From positions 18,436,501 to 18,500,500 of the forward strand of contig NC_092597.1 of the NCBI RefSeq assembly GCF_047663525.1: a stretch of DNA of 64,000 nucleotides. Direction: 5' to 3'. The notes under the pieces are model-generated. The model did not search any database. It saw nothing but the letters and a program-made list of their open reading frames with translations, and had not been told where the DNA came from. This stretch comes from Anas platyrhynchos. Lineage: Eukaryota; Chordata; Aves; Anseriformes; Anatidae. How positions within the stretch are numbered: the first letter of the stretch is position 1; each line of letters begins with the position of its first letter. Below, piece after piece: positions 45,471 to 58,700 of the stretch. Position numbers and translations under genes: made by a program.

Positions 45471-46560
45471 CTCAGAGATGGCTTGGAAGTAAAATGTTCA
45501 CAAGTCAAGAAATGCGATATTCAATTTCACATGTCAGCTTCAAGTCTGATGCTGATAATCACTGCCTTAGAGTACACTCCTCCTTCATGCCCTTGCTTTA
45601 ATCATTTCACAGTCCTAAAACAGCACTCAGACCATCATGGTTGTTATCACTGCTGCTCCCCTCCAAATAGTGAAGCTTTGCTGGTCCCACTGGAGGCTTT
45701 AGATCATCTCAGCTGTTTGTCACAAACCAACCTCATCTTTGAGTTTCTATATCCACCCCAAACCTACATTATGCCATGGGTGTATGATTTCTACAGCACA
45801 GTGCATCCAGAGCTTTGCAAGCTGAGCCCTGAAGAGGCAGGTTCATCTGACAATGTTGTGTATCTGTTAACACACAGATTCACTGCAACAGGCTGGCCAC
45901 TTAGGCCGAGAAAATACAAGAGATTGCATTCAATGTAATGCATACAGGAGTCCTTTTTTCATCATATATCCTATTAAATTAACTGGAAATGAGTGTTCAT
46001 CAGTCTCTAAGGGAAAGAGCCTGAAGCCTTTTCTTTTCACTTCACATCAGACATTCATCAGGCCTTTGATCTTACTGCTCGTGACTACATCGGCTTACAG
46101 AAAAGGTCAGTAAACAGCTCTGCAAGTACAAGTTGGATTTCCAAGGGCCAAGTCTTTTAGTCCTTAGATGGGAATTTTTCATTAAAATAATGGTCAAATT
46201 CAGCAGGTCAATCTCAATCTTTTTATTCATTTAGAACCGTTGGAGTTGTGTGGAGATTACAAATTCCCTGTTGCTTCTCAGTGAAAATGGGATGAATTCA
46301 GAATCAGGGTAAGGTTACCCTGTTTTCCCATGCTCAAAATCTTCGGCTTTTTCTTCATACTCCAGGCTTCCTTTTCAAGAAAATTCTCTTTGACTGTCAG
46401 ATACCATTCCTGTTTTGGAACAAAGCTGAGTTTTTGCTTTAGGGAAAAGGGCTGGACTTAGAAATGTGAAAATACTTCTAAATGCTTCTTGTTACCTCTT
46501 CTGGTAGAGACTGCATCTCTCTCTGCTTTGGTAGCAAGGTTATAGATGCATCTAGAACCA

Positions 46561-46574
46561 CTTTTTTTTTTTTA
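46561..46574. repeat. T-run
   Basis: T tract of about 13 bases in intergenic DNA. Confidence 0.75.
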
Positions 46575-48149
46575 ACAGACACAGAGATAAAGTCCACATT
46601 TGGTAAAGTTAAAGTCTCTCTTTTTAGTGCCTCTTGTTATATGATGTTGTACCATACAGAACAGTGCTTGGGGGAAAAAAAATCTCAAAATTCTGCTAGA
46701 CTTGTGACTCTCGTATGTACTTTTTGTGGTTGAACTGCATGCCAGAGTCCTTCTGCAAGATAGCAGCACAGCTTTTCATCTCAGTTTTATAATTCTAAAA
46801 TAGATTAAAAGTAAACTCCTATATCCAGGCTCTTGGGAGAAGCTTAATACCTCATTTGCAGCCCTTACATCCCCCCAGTTCCGGGAGGGATAGCCATCAG
46901 AGAGGCTTCATGGTGGATGACACCTCCTGCAGTTATGTTACTGTAAAGGGGCCGTTCTTGTGCTGTGTGAAGCCTTTCCGAGTGATAAATGGTGCTTTCC
47001 TCTCTCTCCATATCCATCAAAACCTCTTCATGAATTTGATTGCACCCTTGCCATAGAAGTGAATTAATATCAAGAGGAAAAGTCAGTTTTTCATTAATTC
47101 ACATCGTTTTTTCATTTGTCACATTATCTTCTCAGCTTTAAAATCCCTAATGCTCTGGGTATAAGCCACTGATTAATGACATAAACTTTCACCGTTCATC
47201 CATGCACTTGTATAAAGCATGAAAAATGCAAGGCATAATCAGACCATCTACAGAGTGTCTCTGCCCTACCTTTTAGTCTCTGCGGTGACCTGCACCAGCA
47301 GATGTACTTTGTGGGATGTCACGGTTCGGTTAACAACTCTGGGACGATTTCAAGTGAAAGTTTGTCACAAAGCTGAGGAAATACTGTGCTGTCATCTCCT
47401 CCTCCAAAGTGAGGATGATCTAGCCCAGTTTCCTTTAGCAAGTGCAGTCCTGGTGATACAGCACGAGGTTGGCACTTGAGCGGATGATTTACCCTGAAGA
47501 CCTACAGAGACAACCTTCAGACGCTTCCAGAGCAAATCCTCTGGCAAACACATATTTCCATTAGCCTTTGCAATAGTTTTTCCGTCTCAATAACTTCTTG
47601 CACGCAGAATTTTTTTTGAATGGAGGCACCAAAGTGAACACTTCCTCAAGGGAGGGGAGCAGTTTTCCAGACTGCTGCCAGGAACACTGTGTAAAAGAGT
47701 AAATCTCAGGCTGGATTCTCACCTTCCTCTTCTGTGAGACAGAGGAGATGGACCAACAACCAGACTTTGAGCCACTGCAGGCCATTGTATTGCTGGGCTA
47801 TACTGGTTTTATGGGAAAAGAAATCTGTGATTAGGCAGTGGTCAGGTCCCCTTATCAAGCGTTTTATTGTTGAACAGCTCTGTTTTGTTTAACTGCTCAA
47901 AATTATACTTCTGGTCTGTCACACTGACTAATGGGCACTGTGGACATTATTTTCATTTTAGACTAGATGCAAACTCTTGTCTCCATGGATGCATAAATGA
48001 ATTAATTTATCTTATTGAGGTTCTTGGCCCTCAGTAGAATGTCAGAAGTAAAGTGGATTTTTTTAATTATTTTTATTGTTATTGGTTTCTTTGCTCTTAA
48101 ACAGGAATATTTTGGGCATGTTCTGTACACATACTTCCTGGGGAAATTA

Positions 48150-48260
48150 ATTATTGTTATTTTATTATTATTACCGTTTAACACTTGTATGGTGCTTTAC
48201 ATCTTCAAAGCACTTTGCAAGCATTTAGCTAATTAATTAAAGTGCATTTCATGCAAACTG
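48150..48260 (+). mobile_element. Possible MIR/CORE-SINE-like remnant
   Basis: TGGTGCTTTACATCTTCAAA, GCACTTTGCAAGCATTTAGC and TAATTAATT resemble the 5' and central part of MIR-family elements, which have a GCGCTTTACA...CATTATCTCATTTAATCC-type order. The classic MIR 3' half is missing. Called by eye. Confidence 0.45.
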
Positions 48261-48354
48261 TTCCATTTCCATCTGGATTTACAATCAGCCCTCCTTTATG
48301 GGGAAATTATGTCACACATAAACCGAGTGGAAATAAAAAAGCCCATCGTAGCTA

Positions 48355-48715
48355 GGAGCAGCAGCTCGCGCGGAGCAGCGGGAGGCAGGACGTAACGATG
48401 CCTCTACAGCTGCCACCCTCGGCTGGGGTCCTGGCGGCTGCTGCACCGCTCGCTGCTCTGGAGAGACCCCAAACACGGCAGCTCACAGCGAGACACGCAC
48501 CCGGAGCAAGATTTAGAGACAAACCGGTGGCCTTATTTCGGAGGAGAGTTTTGGAAGCGTTGACGGCCGCCTGTTGTTAACAGCGTTCCTCCATCCTGTT
48601 GTCATCACGGCGCTGACAGCAGTTGTTTCAGCGTTATCCCAGGCTGGAGTGATGGCACTGACATCCTCTAAACGTCTCGGTCCTGGGGATGAAGAGAACA
48701 TTCGTTGCAAAGACT
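48355..48715. promoter_or_regulatory. CpG-dense patch: candidate promoter or enhancer of unknown gene
   Basis: About two dozen CpG dinucleotides lie in about 350 bp, against near absence in the flanks. A TATA-like AATAAAAAAG lies about 25 bp upstream on the plus strand (48331 on). No recognised coding exon or strong donor follows it. The 60-codon frame from ATG 48398 is Ala/Arg-rich, as any GC-rich frame would be. Confidence 0.35.
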
Positions 48716-49260
48716 TCTTTACCCCTGTTGGAGTTCAATGAGGCTTGAAAGACACTGAGTGCAAGTGACTAAATGGGAACATTGCTTTTGACAGTGTGGT
48801 GTCAGGGACCTGTGCCTTGTTGGTCAGCCTTTTCTAGTGCCACTTGTTGGAGCTGGCTCTGCCTTCCAGCCTGTCTGCCTCCCGCACCAAGCTATTAAAG
48901 GCAGAAAAGTGCTCAGCTGTTGGGATGAGGGAAGGAGAGACCTTCAACACCCTGCCTTTTATTGCTTGTGAAAAACCAATCCTGGTTACCTCCAGAAGAG
49001 GGTTTGCCAATGACTTTGAGATATTCTACAGCATTTGCTAAATAACCAGAGTAATCCCCAGAAAAATATGAGAAACAATTCAGTAGATGCAAATAAGGTG
49101 GCAGCTCCTAAAACTGAGGGTTATATTTAGATGTTTTGGAGTGGGCAGGGAGGAGATTGTATTAAGTGCTTACCTAGAAGAGGAGAAAAGGAACATAGCT
49201 GGTACCAGTGAACTTGTAAAAACAACCTAGAGAAAGAAAACACTTCACCAATGAGGGGGA

Positions 49261-49289
49261 GGAAAAAAAAAGAAAAAAAAAGAAAAAAA
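49261..49289. repeat. (GAAAAAAAAA)n repeat
   Basis: Three units of G plus 7-9 A. Confidence 0.85.
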
Positions 49290-49526
49290 TTTTGTTGTTA
49301 AAATTATTTTTTGATAGTGAGATGTTGATTTTTCCTGTTTTCATAGTTTTTCCCTATTCTCTATTAAGCTGCAATTTAGGCAGGCAGTGATCAGTATTTT
49401 TCAGGGGAAAATTAAAATATTCTCTTTCAGAACTTCAATTATTTTCTAGAAGCATTTCCAGACTTTGAAGGAAACAATAGACATTTCTTCAGCACTTTTC
49501 CCTCCAGTTAAAATGAATGTTCTCTT

Positions 49527-49573
49527 AAAAAGAAAAGAAAAGAAAAAAAAAAAGAGAGAGAGAGAAAAGAAAA
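49527..49573. repeat. A/GA-rich repeat
   Basis: GAAAA units, an A run, then GA dinucleotides. Confidence 0.85.
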
Positions 49574-52180
49574 CCCTTGATTTCTATAAGAATCTGTACA
49601 GTCACAGTAATCTAAGAAGCATGGTAAATCACGTCTGTAATACTTTAAAGCTATCCTGCTTCTCCCATGTGTCGCTGTTATTGGACTATGCAGTCATAAC
49701 CAGTACAACTGTGGCTTGTGGTAATTTAACTATTGGCCCAAGTCCATGAAAATCCCGATCTTTCACTGAGTTGAGAGTAGAAAATATTTTTGAGCCCCAC
49801 TGCAGTCGAGATATCTGTATTCCTTTACTACCTGTTAAGTTTGTATAATATCTGTGAGGAGAGAGCTAGGGTGAATGAGATCTCAGAGCAACCAGAGCTC
49901 ATGGCTGTGTTTGCTCTTTGAAATCTAGTGCATATAAATTGTAAAGTTAAGTTCTAATGCACATTTTTCTTGAAGGGAATAGGAAGCAGGTGAAAGTTGG
50001 CTATGAATAGACATTTTCTGCATCCTGGCTGCATTCTGAAGACTTCCCCGCCTTCTAATGATGCCCTTTGGCTTTTTAGTTTTTATCTATGTTGGTTTTC
50101 CACTTTAATGATCATTTCTAAATTGTTATTTATTATTGCCATATTGGTTCTTTGCAGAGTGCTTCAAGCAAAATGTGTTAAATCACAATACACAGTTACT
50201 ATTATAACTCCAATTGATAATCTGCTGTGCCTGCAAGAACTTTGCCAAGCTGGGAGGTGAGGTAATCTGAATGCTCCTGCAAGAGGAGGAATTCATTTTC
50301 TCTCATTTGAATATTTTTGGGTGCAGAAAATTCTGACTGAACTTTCATGTCTGGATAGCACAAAGCAGAACTCCTCATGCCAAGACCTGAACTGTCCCCA
50401 AAGGACCATACAGAGCTATGGCCTTGGCTCCTGGAGAACCACAGCAGCTCCAAGGTAGGTGGCAACCACAAAAATTACAGGGCCCTCTGTAGATCTCTAC
50501 AACTTCACCAGGCTTTCTGTGGGAGTGGGAGAGACACTTATCTGACTAAGGACACTTATCTGTTCCTTCTTCAGTCCTACTGATGACGGAGCATCTAATT
50601 CTGGTAGATGGACTTCTCAGTGGCACCAGATGACTGTGCACTATTGCCTCGAGGTCATTTTTATGTGCAAACCATGTCCCAGACTGACTTTCCTTTCCCC
50701 CAGGGAGGGAAGGGTTCCCTCTCCTCTCTGAAAAGCCAGCAGGACTAGTTATGAAAAACAGTGCTCAGTAACATAGCTCAAACTTGGCTGCTGGGTGCTG
50801 GGCTTTCAAATTCCAGCCCCCAGTGGATTACTTCCCGAAGCGCAGGAGGGAAAGCCATGGATGGATTATTTCTTGGCAAACACTGACTTTAGCTAGAGAA
50901 AGCAAAGGGGAAAATATTTAAGAAATTATTTTCTTTTCCCTCTGTGCCTGACCGCTTTCTTGCCTTCCTGAGATTCAATTTCTATAGCTGAGTTCCAATT
51001 TTCAGCTCTGTGCCTCCTCTCTGAACTAAAGATTGAATTTAGTGTGATAGAATCGCTGAAGAAAGATTGACCTACCTAATTCAGATCTTGGTCTACGTTC
51101 ATGCTTCATCCTGCTCGTGTGTTTGGAGGTAGCTTTGTAGCTGAAATGCCTGGACAATTTTGATTGTCAGAGTGCAGTTCAAGAGGCTTCTTGCTCCTCC
51201 CCAGTCCTTTTCCCACTTCCTAAACCTGACTGCAGTTAGGATATTTATTGTGTATGCTATTCCATTGGGCAACTGCTCCTAACTAACAAGCCTTTTTTCT
51301 CAACAACATCATACCTTCCTAAACAGGGAAGACTTGAGGTTGCTGCAGGTCCAGAGAGATGACTCTAGGCAGAGATGGAAACACTAATACGGTCTTCCAT
51401 TTTATCCCTATTCCCTTGCTTCGCCTGCTTTTAATTTCTTGAATGCCAGATTGAATCATGCACCCATCTTGTTCATGTTCCATCCCTCTCCAAACTGACA
51501 GGGAAAGCAGTAAACGAAGCTATGGCCCACACTCTGCTTTTATATAATGAAGAGTTCAGTGACTGATGCCATGGCTGGCTAGGATCAGCTTTACCTATCA
51601 AGGCATCCTTTGAAAAGGGGGTTTCATAAATCATTCAGCCATCACCATTTTGATAGTGCTCCCACATCCTGACCACAGGGCAGCAGCGCAGCAGCTCGGG
51701 CTGCACAGAATGTCTTTATTCAGGGGGTTGTTTTCATTTCTTTGGGCTGCCAATATCCTGTAACATTTCAACAGCCAAAGAACTATTTGTTCTTGGGCAT
51801 TACTTTCTGCACTGGGAATCAGTCAAGTACATTTGCATGGTTAAATTTCAGTGACTTTGTTTGTTTGTTTAGGCTCTGATCCCCTCCAGGTTTTGAAAAT
51901 TCACTTATTCCCTACATTTAGTTGAGCCTGATTCCTTCCATCCCTCAAAAATCCTGATGAAGTTTAAAATAAACCTCCCCTTTCAATCCAAAGTAAACAA
52001 ACAGTTTGTGTCCTCCTATCCCGGTTGCCTGCCATGTTTTTGGAAGCAGGTTTCTTGGTTAACTTGCACTCTTGGACTGGCTGCCTTGCCTCCTCCGGCA
52101 CGCAGTGAGTGCAGGCACCATGCTTGTCAGGGCTGGCTTGAGCAGACTTCCTGGCAGGACTTTATGGTGATGGATTAAGA

Positions 52181-52211
52181 GGAAAAGAAAAGAGGAAAGA
52201 AAAAAAAAAAA
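52181..52211. repeat. GAAA-rich and A-run
   Basis: AGGAAAAGAAAAGAGGAAAG followed by an A run. Confidence 0.8.
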
Positions 52212-53940
52212 GTTGATCTATGAGTAGCTGAATTTATGAAACTTCTTTCCTGCCATTTTGTGTCTGGTGTTTGGATTATCCTGGATTCAATGGTTTGGGA
52301 TGCAGCTTTTCCCATGGCTAGAACACTAATAATAGCTCTGACTTAGGTTGCTTCTCTGGTGTCTAATTAGGAATAGGGGTTTAGCCCCAGTATCAACCTG
52401 AACATAAATGCAGGCTCTTTTCTACTTGCTGGACTATTTCCTTCTGTGAACTTCATATTTTTCAGAGTATTCACATATCTGGTTCAAATCAGTTGTTGGA
52501 CTTAATGATTTTTAGAGAGCCATAGGCAAAGAGAAAACAGTTGCATGTGTAGAGATGATCACATAAACCTCACTTTCTCAGGTAAACTGGCCAAAAATCA
52601 TCATCATCTGGTTGGCTGCAGATTCACCCAGGAGTGCAAGAGTTTCTTTAGTTGAGGCTTTGTCACCCCCATTGCATTTGGTGACATCTTCCACTCCCTT
52701 GCTAGTAAACTACAACAATCTCCCAGTCTCTCTCTGCCTGCTTCCACAGAGCTGTGGTGGGAAAGGGCTGAGGTTGAATGGCCATGCTTCTGCTGCTCTG
52801 CATCCAGAGCCTTCAACTCATTCTCTTTTTAGAAAAGAAAAGAGGAAGAATCCTTGGTTCCCCTTTCGTTTGGTCTGTGTTTCCAATTCATTCTCAAAAC
52901 AGCAGCAAATCTCACCTTCCTCACCCCCAGGCCCCAGAGGAGCAGAACACTGTTAATTAATTCTAATGAACATCAGATGGCCAGCTCCTCTCTTTCTGCA
53001 TTGGGACAGGGGTTACTTTTATCTCCATCATTTTCTTTCCTTGATCAGATTTCCCCCCAGCTAAATTAAATCTGTCCTCTGTTTCAATTGATTTTTCCTT
53101 TCTTGCTCTCTTTTTAACAGAAATAAGTTTACATAAATGTAAAAGCAACAAGACAAGGTCTCGGAACAGACACATTGGCTGTCTAATGTGACCCAGGATG
53201 CTCTAAATCAATTGTAGTGCAGTTTAATTTATATTTTCATAACTCATTCAGTTCCTCCTCCCTTCTCCCCTAACCCTGAAAACTAAGCTTTATTTAAATG
53301 TCGCCAGATCCTGGGAGACTTGGATGGAGCTGCCTGGCCCATTGGACCATTCATTTGATGCAAGAGGTGGAAAGTCTCAGATTTATGTCACAGCAGCAAT
53401 ATTTCTTACATTAGCTATTTATGGATTTATACATCTTTGCATTTTCTTAACAGTAAATAAAATAAATAGTAGTCACCGAAGGCCTGGCAGCGTGACAAGA
53501 ACCTTTGTAGGATGCAGAACAAGGACAAAATTAAAAGCAGAGAGAGTAAATAAATCTTTGGGCAGGACTTCTGCCACGTGGGTGATTGCTGCACTCTGTG
53601 CATTGCAGTCATCGTATCTGTGTAGGGTCAGGGGGAACAGACGTTCCCTGCAGAGGGGGTTCTTGCCATGCAGCTGTAACATGAAGCCAGCATCACGGGG
53701 AATGTGGTATGGGAGAAACCTGGAGATAAACTGGAAAATAGATGGAGCGCTGGTAACACCTTTGGTTATGAAAGCTATTTTTTATGTTCATCTCATGAAC
53801 TTGGAAAGTCTTAGGCTTGTGTAGGTAAATGTGATTGCTACCAACAGCAAGCTGGCTTAATTATTTGAAAAAAGCATTGGGGTTAAAGATGATGAAAAGC
53901 AGTATTTGTATTTATTTGAATGAAAACATAATTCAACAAG

Positions 53941-53954
53941 ATTTTTTTTTTTTT
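53941..53954. repeat. T-run
   Basis: Nearly uninterrupted T tract. Confidence 0.8.
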
Positions 53955-54144
53955 GATTGTGAGAAAACCTCAGAAGTATTTACACTGTCTATTGTATACA
54001 GCTCAGGCCAAGGAAAATCCCATTGACTTATGAGACTCCTTAAAGAAGTGCATATAACAAGACTACTCAGCTCTATGCTTGCAGGATTTGGCCCTATTTG
54101 CGTACAGCATCAGGGGTGCATGAAAAGCTGTGGTGGAGCAAATA

Positions 54145-54278
54145 TGTATGCGTGAATGTATGCATATATACCCACATATAAAAAGTATAAAATATTTGCT
54201 GTCACCATAGTGACAGAGAATATGTGTGTGTTGCTGATGCCTTGGTAACAGCCCGTCTGTGTATGTCTGTGTGTGTGT
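54145..54278. repeat. Degenerate TG/ATGT-rich stretch
   Basis: Alternating purine-pyrimidine segments ATGTATGCGTGAATGTATGC (about 54145) and a TG run (54251-54278) with other sequence between. Confidence 0.6.
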
Positions 54279-55710
54279 ACACGGAGTTACCATGGGATTG
54301 GGTGTGGCATATACTTAAATAGAATAAGTAAAAAAAAATAATAAACCACATAGGCATAAGAAAGCCCAACAGGACATCTGTCTGCCAAATCATTATTCCT
54401 TTTACACATCTCCCCACAACCCCAGCACGCAGAGCAGCTCTTTCCCATAACTAAGGAAGACTGAAAAGTCTTCGGAGCATCGTTTTCTACTGTGCTCATC
54501 TCCATAACTTCACGTGCACTAGGCAAATGACAGATAAAATTTAAAGAAAAATAACAGCATTACAACACAATGGTATGTGGGCAGGAATTAACACTGTTTT
54601 ATTCAGTGAATCCTTTTGCCCTAAAGAATGAGTACAACAGAGCACCAGTAATAGTGCACCAGGGAGAAGAAAGGCAGAGTGAAGTCAATTATATCTACTT
54701 AGGTAAAATCATGCTCTAGTCCAAGTGATAAAAAATTCCTGTTAGTACACAGCAATCATCAACAATTAGGGATAGTTCTGTATCCCTGATTTTCTAATAC
54801 AATAATTAGTAACACCATCAATACCTAAATGATTTCAGCAAAATTAATACATTTGTTGGGTGCCTTCTGAAATGACAAGCTACTCACATTCATACCCAGA
54901 ATTTAAGGGTGTCATTGCTACCTTGGCCTTTTTCTGAAAGCCATCTTGAATCATTACATTTAGATATAGGTATGAGCAATCTTGAAATTAAGTAGTTCCC
55001 CAGGTTCCAGGATAAAATCCCAAGCCCTAGGCAGCAAACATCAATCATCTGAGTACTGGAGCAAATTTTATTTGTCTCTTACAAGAAGTTACTAAAAGTC
55101 TTAAAGTTTTATGAAACAAAAACAGGGAGGAGATGGGTTTAATATTTACTGTGCCTTTTTGTCAGCACTGCTGATCCTGAATTTATAGCTTGTATGTGAT
55201 CATTATAAATTGTACCGTACACAGTTGCCCATTGACCCAAGTATCTGTAAAACCCTTTTTGGAATCAACCACAAATTTTAGAAGAAAGCACATTTGCAAA
55301 GGAAAAGGTAGTGAAATGCTCTGGGTAGAGAAGAAAGAACAGTCTTGTTAAGCTGTGGTTCTACCATTAGTGAAAGTCACTGGTTTTAGATTAGGCATTA
55401 TAAAGCAGCACTTCAGGACAACTGTTGTTGCGTGAGAATCATGAGAAAACTCTCCACATCAAAGCAAATCAAAGTTATTACTTCCATCCTATGCAATCAT
55501 GGCCATGAACCCAGGGTTCCTTGAAATTCCCTTCCTGCATTGATTTAAAAATCATTCTCACTGGTTTTATTAAACTGGAAGTGTAAATCCTGGCCTGGCT
55601 GTCATTCCATCTCAGTTGGTAGGAAATTATATTTAGCAGTGATGAAATTAATGCCTGAAAGGATACAATAAATAGAGGAAGACTGAGGGAGAGAAAATTT
55701 CATATGGAGG

Positions 55711-55733
55711 AAAAAATAAATAAATAAAAATAA
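55711..55733. repeat. (AAAT)n repeat
   Basis: AAAATAAATAAATAAAAAT in intergenic DNA. Confidence 0.8.
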
Positions 55734-58700
55734 CAGAACAAGGAGCAGTGTTGCATTAGGCTGTGTTTGATTGCAAATGGCAAATGCGACCCTGATGGCA
55801 GTGCTCTGTATATTGCTCTTCCAAGTACTCGTGCAATCAAAATGTGGGAAGTCTCCCTTTGGAGCACGGAGGCATGTTCCTGCTCAGAGCTGTCTTCAAC
55901 ACTCGCTGCATACTAAATTGATTCTTTTCATGTTTCAGAAAGTTTGATTAACAATGCTTGTCTCCTTGCCCCTGCCTGTACCAGTGACAGTTTTACAGGC
56001 GGGTTTTTCTGCTGGTAACTGTGGCTGCAAAGTACTTGCTCCGTGTAGGCCAGTGAATGTCCAGTCTATAATACACAATTTTATTTGATGTTCCAGTCTT
56101 GTTAAACGTCAGCTTTCTGCTGAGTACTGTGTGTGATACCAGCTCTGGGAAGCCTTTTTTTCCTGGAAGCTTGTACTGGAAACACACAGGGCTGGAGTTT
56201 TACCAGAGCTCGGTAATGAACAGCTCTGCAAGATAATCCTTGAAGCTTCAAAAGATCTCCTCTCTAACTTGATTATATATTTAAAAGGAATCAATTTTTA
56301 AAAACAATGAACAGTTTTATAAGCATTAGGAAATACTGACATGAACGACTTATTTCTGCAAACTTCTTCAGCTCTTATGGAGGAATTCTGTAGAAACTCG
56401 TAGGAAAAGAAGAAGTCCCTGAAGAAGTTTGGGGTTAGAGGGTTAATAGAAAAATCATATCTCTGGTGTGGAATTTATTTTTTCTCAGTGCACCTCAGTA
56501 TAGCATTCTGTTGGACATCTAAAGGGGAAAAAAAAAAATCTATCAGAAAGTAACATTTTCTAATCTAGTTGACTACAGTTCTGCCCTGCAAATAAGTAAA
56601 GACTTTCTCATCCCATGAATCTAGCAACTGTGAACGGCAGATAGGAAATAATTTGTCAATAGATTTCCAGATACCACAGAGACATGGGAGGTTAGGGCAG
56701 GTACACACCTCTGCACAGAACCATAATTTGTCTAATGCTTTCTTTAGCAGCTCAAGGAAAGCAAATAACGTTTCATGAAACTTTTCAGGGGAGGGCAATG
56801 AAGAAGCAGGCCCTCAACAGCTGCTGCCTTTAAAATTGCTTTTCAGGTGTTCTCAACACTATCTCTTGCCTGCTGTATGGACCAGAAGCTAAAGGATGAC
56901 TTCAGGTAAGAGACCAAAGAAAAATAACTCCATTAGTTCTGAAGACTGCTCAGTAGGCTACATGTTGAAATCAGAGAGTACTTTTTCAGTTTACATTTTT
57001 AAGGTAAATATAGGCAGCCAAATGGACAAAATAAGTCAGGCTGGGCCCTCAGTTCCTTCAGCCTCTTGCAAAATCCACCCTAGGGTCATTCACTGAACCA
57101 ATAAAGGAATGGCAGAATGCAGTACTAGTTACAGCCAACATCCCAGTGATTTTATCTGGCATGAAAAGAAAGTCCTAAACACCATTAAATGCAAGAGGCA
57201 TTTAGCCTTCCCTGGCAGTAAGTTTTTGTGGGTTTATTTATAGCCTGTTAGTGCTTATAGAAAGTAAAGGGAAAATAATCTGAAACAGAGTCAGCAATTG
57301 CATGGCCAAAGTTAGGAAATCAGCTGCTCTCATAACAGTTTGCTCCTGGTCCAGGATACCTTGTCCTGCTCTACTGCCTGTCCATCCTCACATGAGTTAC
57401 TCTACCCATGCAGATGGGTTAAGGGGTAAAGGGCCTCAGGAAACCTGCATTATCCCAGCAGAAATTTTAGCTAAAATATAGAGAACACAGATATGTTTAG
57501 GGAGAGTCCAGAAGGCAGTTGTTCTCTCCCAGAAATATTTTGGTAGAAATAACATTTTCCCTCCCTTTTGGATCCAAATCACCTTACTAAAACTTCAGTA
57601 TTTTAGGCAAAAACTATTTTGTTTCCATTAAAAAAAAAGTCTATTGTGTAAAAAAAATAGAGAGAAAAAGCAGCCTCCAGACATAGTCGCAGAAATGCTA
57701 TGAATTGTGACATAGCATTGGCAAAACCCCATATCTCCTACCCAAATATTTACCCTTCCCTATGCAGGAGACCCCAGCTTTCAATCTCTTGCATGCCTGT
57801 GAGAGAGGGGAAGGGGAGTAAGGGAGCTATAAATAGAGCTGCCACAGGAGGCACCAGCCTTCCTTGTGATAAGATGGAAGAAGAGTGCAGTCTTTCTTGA
57901 TTACTAATTGAATAACTGGATTACAGGCTCATCTGAAACCCCAGGCCTGGATTAAATGATGCCAAGGTGTCTGCTGTGGAGAAGGTCTCCTCTCTGTCCT
58001 CACTTCCAGGAGAACAGAAAGAAGCCTGATTTCCAGCAGCTGATGCCCATCAGCATTAGGGGAAGGAATTCATTTTTGCAGTCAAGGCTCAGGAAGAGGT
58101 GCCACAGTGTATTTAGGGAGCCAGGTTATGTGGTGAGTTGTGTTCCTCCTGTAGTATAGGTCAGAGAGGGTCTGTGCTGCTGTCCCTACACCAAGCAGCT
58201 TTCCTTGGGTGAAGGTGCCTCCAGGCTCAGCTGAAACCTGCCGGGGAGCCTAAACAGATAGAGGAGCAGCAGAGGAGAGGTGGGCAGCTTGTTTAATGTT
58301 CAGTTAAGTGCTGCCCTACTCTTACCTTTACCCCTGATTGCCGTAGAATACTTAAAGCTGTAAATAATACTTAAAACTTTCCTATTTCTAATATCAGACT
58401 ATCTTGTGTTGGACCAGAAGTGCTACCCACAGCTAGCCCAGACCTGCGGGAGATCATTTAGAGCAGCAGCAGGTAAAAGAGCAAGGAGATTTTACCCCTC
58501 TCGTATGGATTGGAGTTGAGGTGAATGCCTGGAGTCTGCTTGCTTTCAGCTGAGAGAGAGGACGGAGCAGCTGTACAAAGCAGCTTGCGGAGGGCTCCCT
58601 GTTGCTGTTTTGAGAAGCTGTCAGATGAAAGGAGTGTCAAGGACCACAAAGCAAAGAGTGGAGGCCACTGATGGAAGAAGGTCTGTAAAATCTCATCTAC

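Larger units (their letters stand above)
34304..48149. other. Intergenic DNA, gene desert part 1
   Basis: No exon of a known gene, tRNA or repeat family recognised. It holds simple repeats at 34998-35019, 36100-36120 ((AAAT)n), 37049-37068 ((ATTT)n), 40677-40701 (TTTG/TTG) and 45428-45470 ((CAA)n). Open frames of 83-219 codons at 38248-38499 and 45279-45938 lack recognisable protein text. Confidence 0.6.

Noticed and set aside
54145-54278. Possible long TG-repeat Z-DNA element
   Set aside because: The alternating stretches are short and interrupted; only the 54251-54278 part is a fair TG run.
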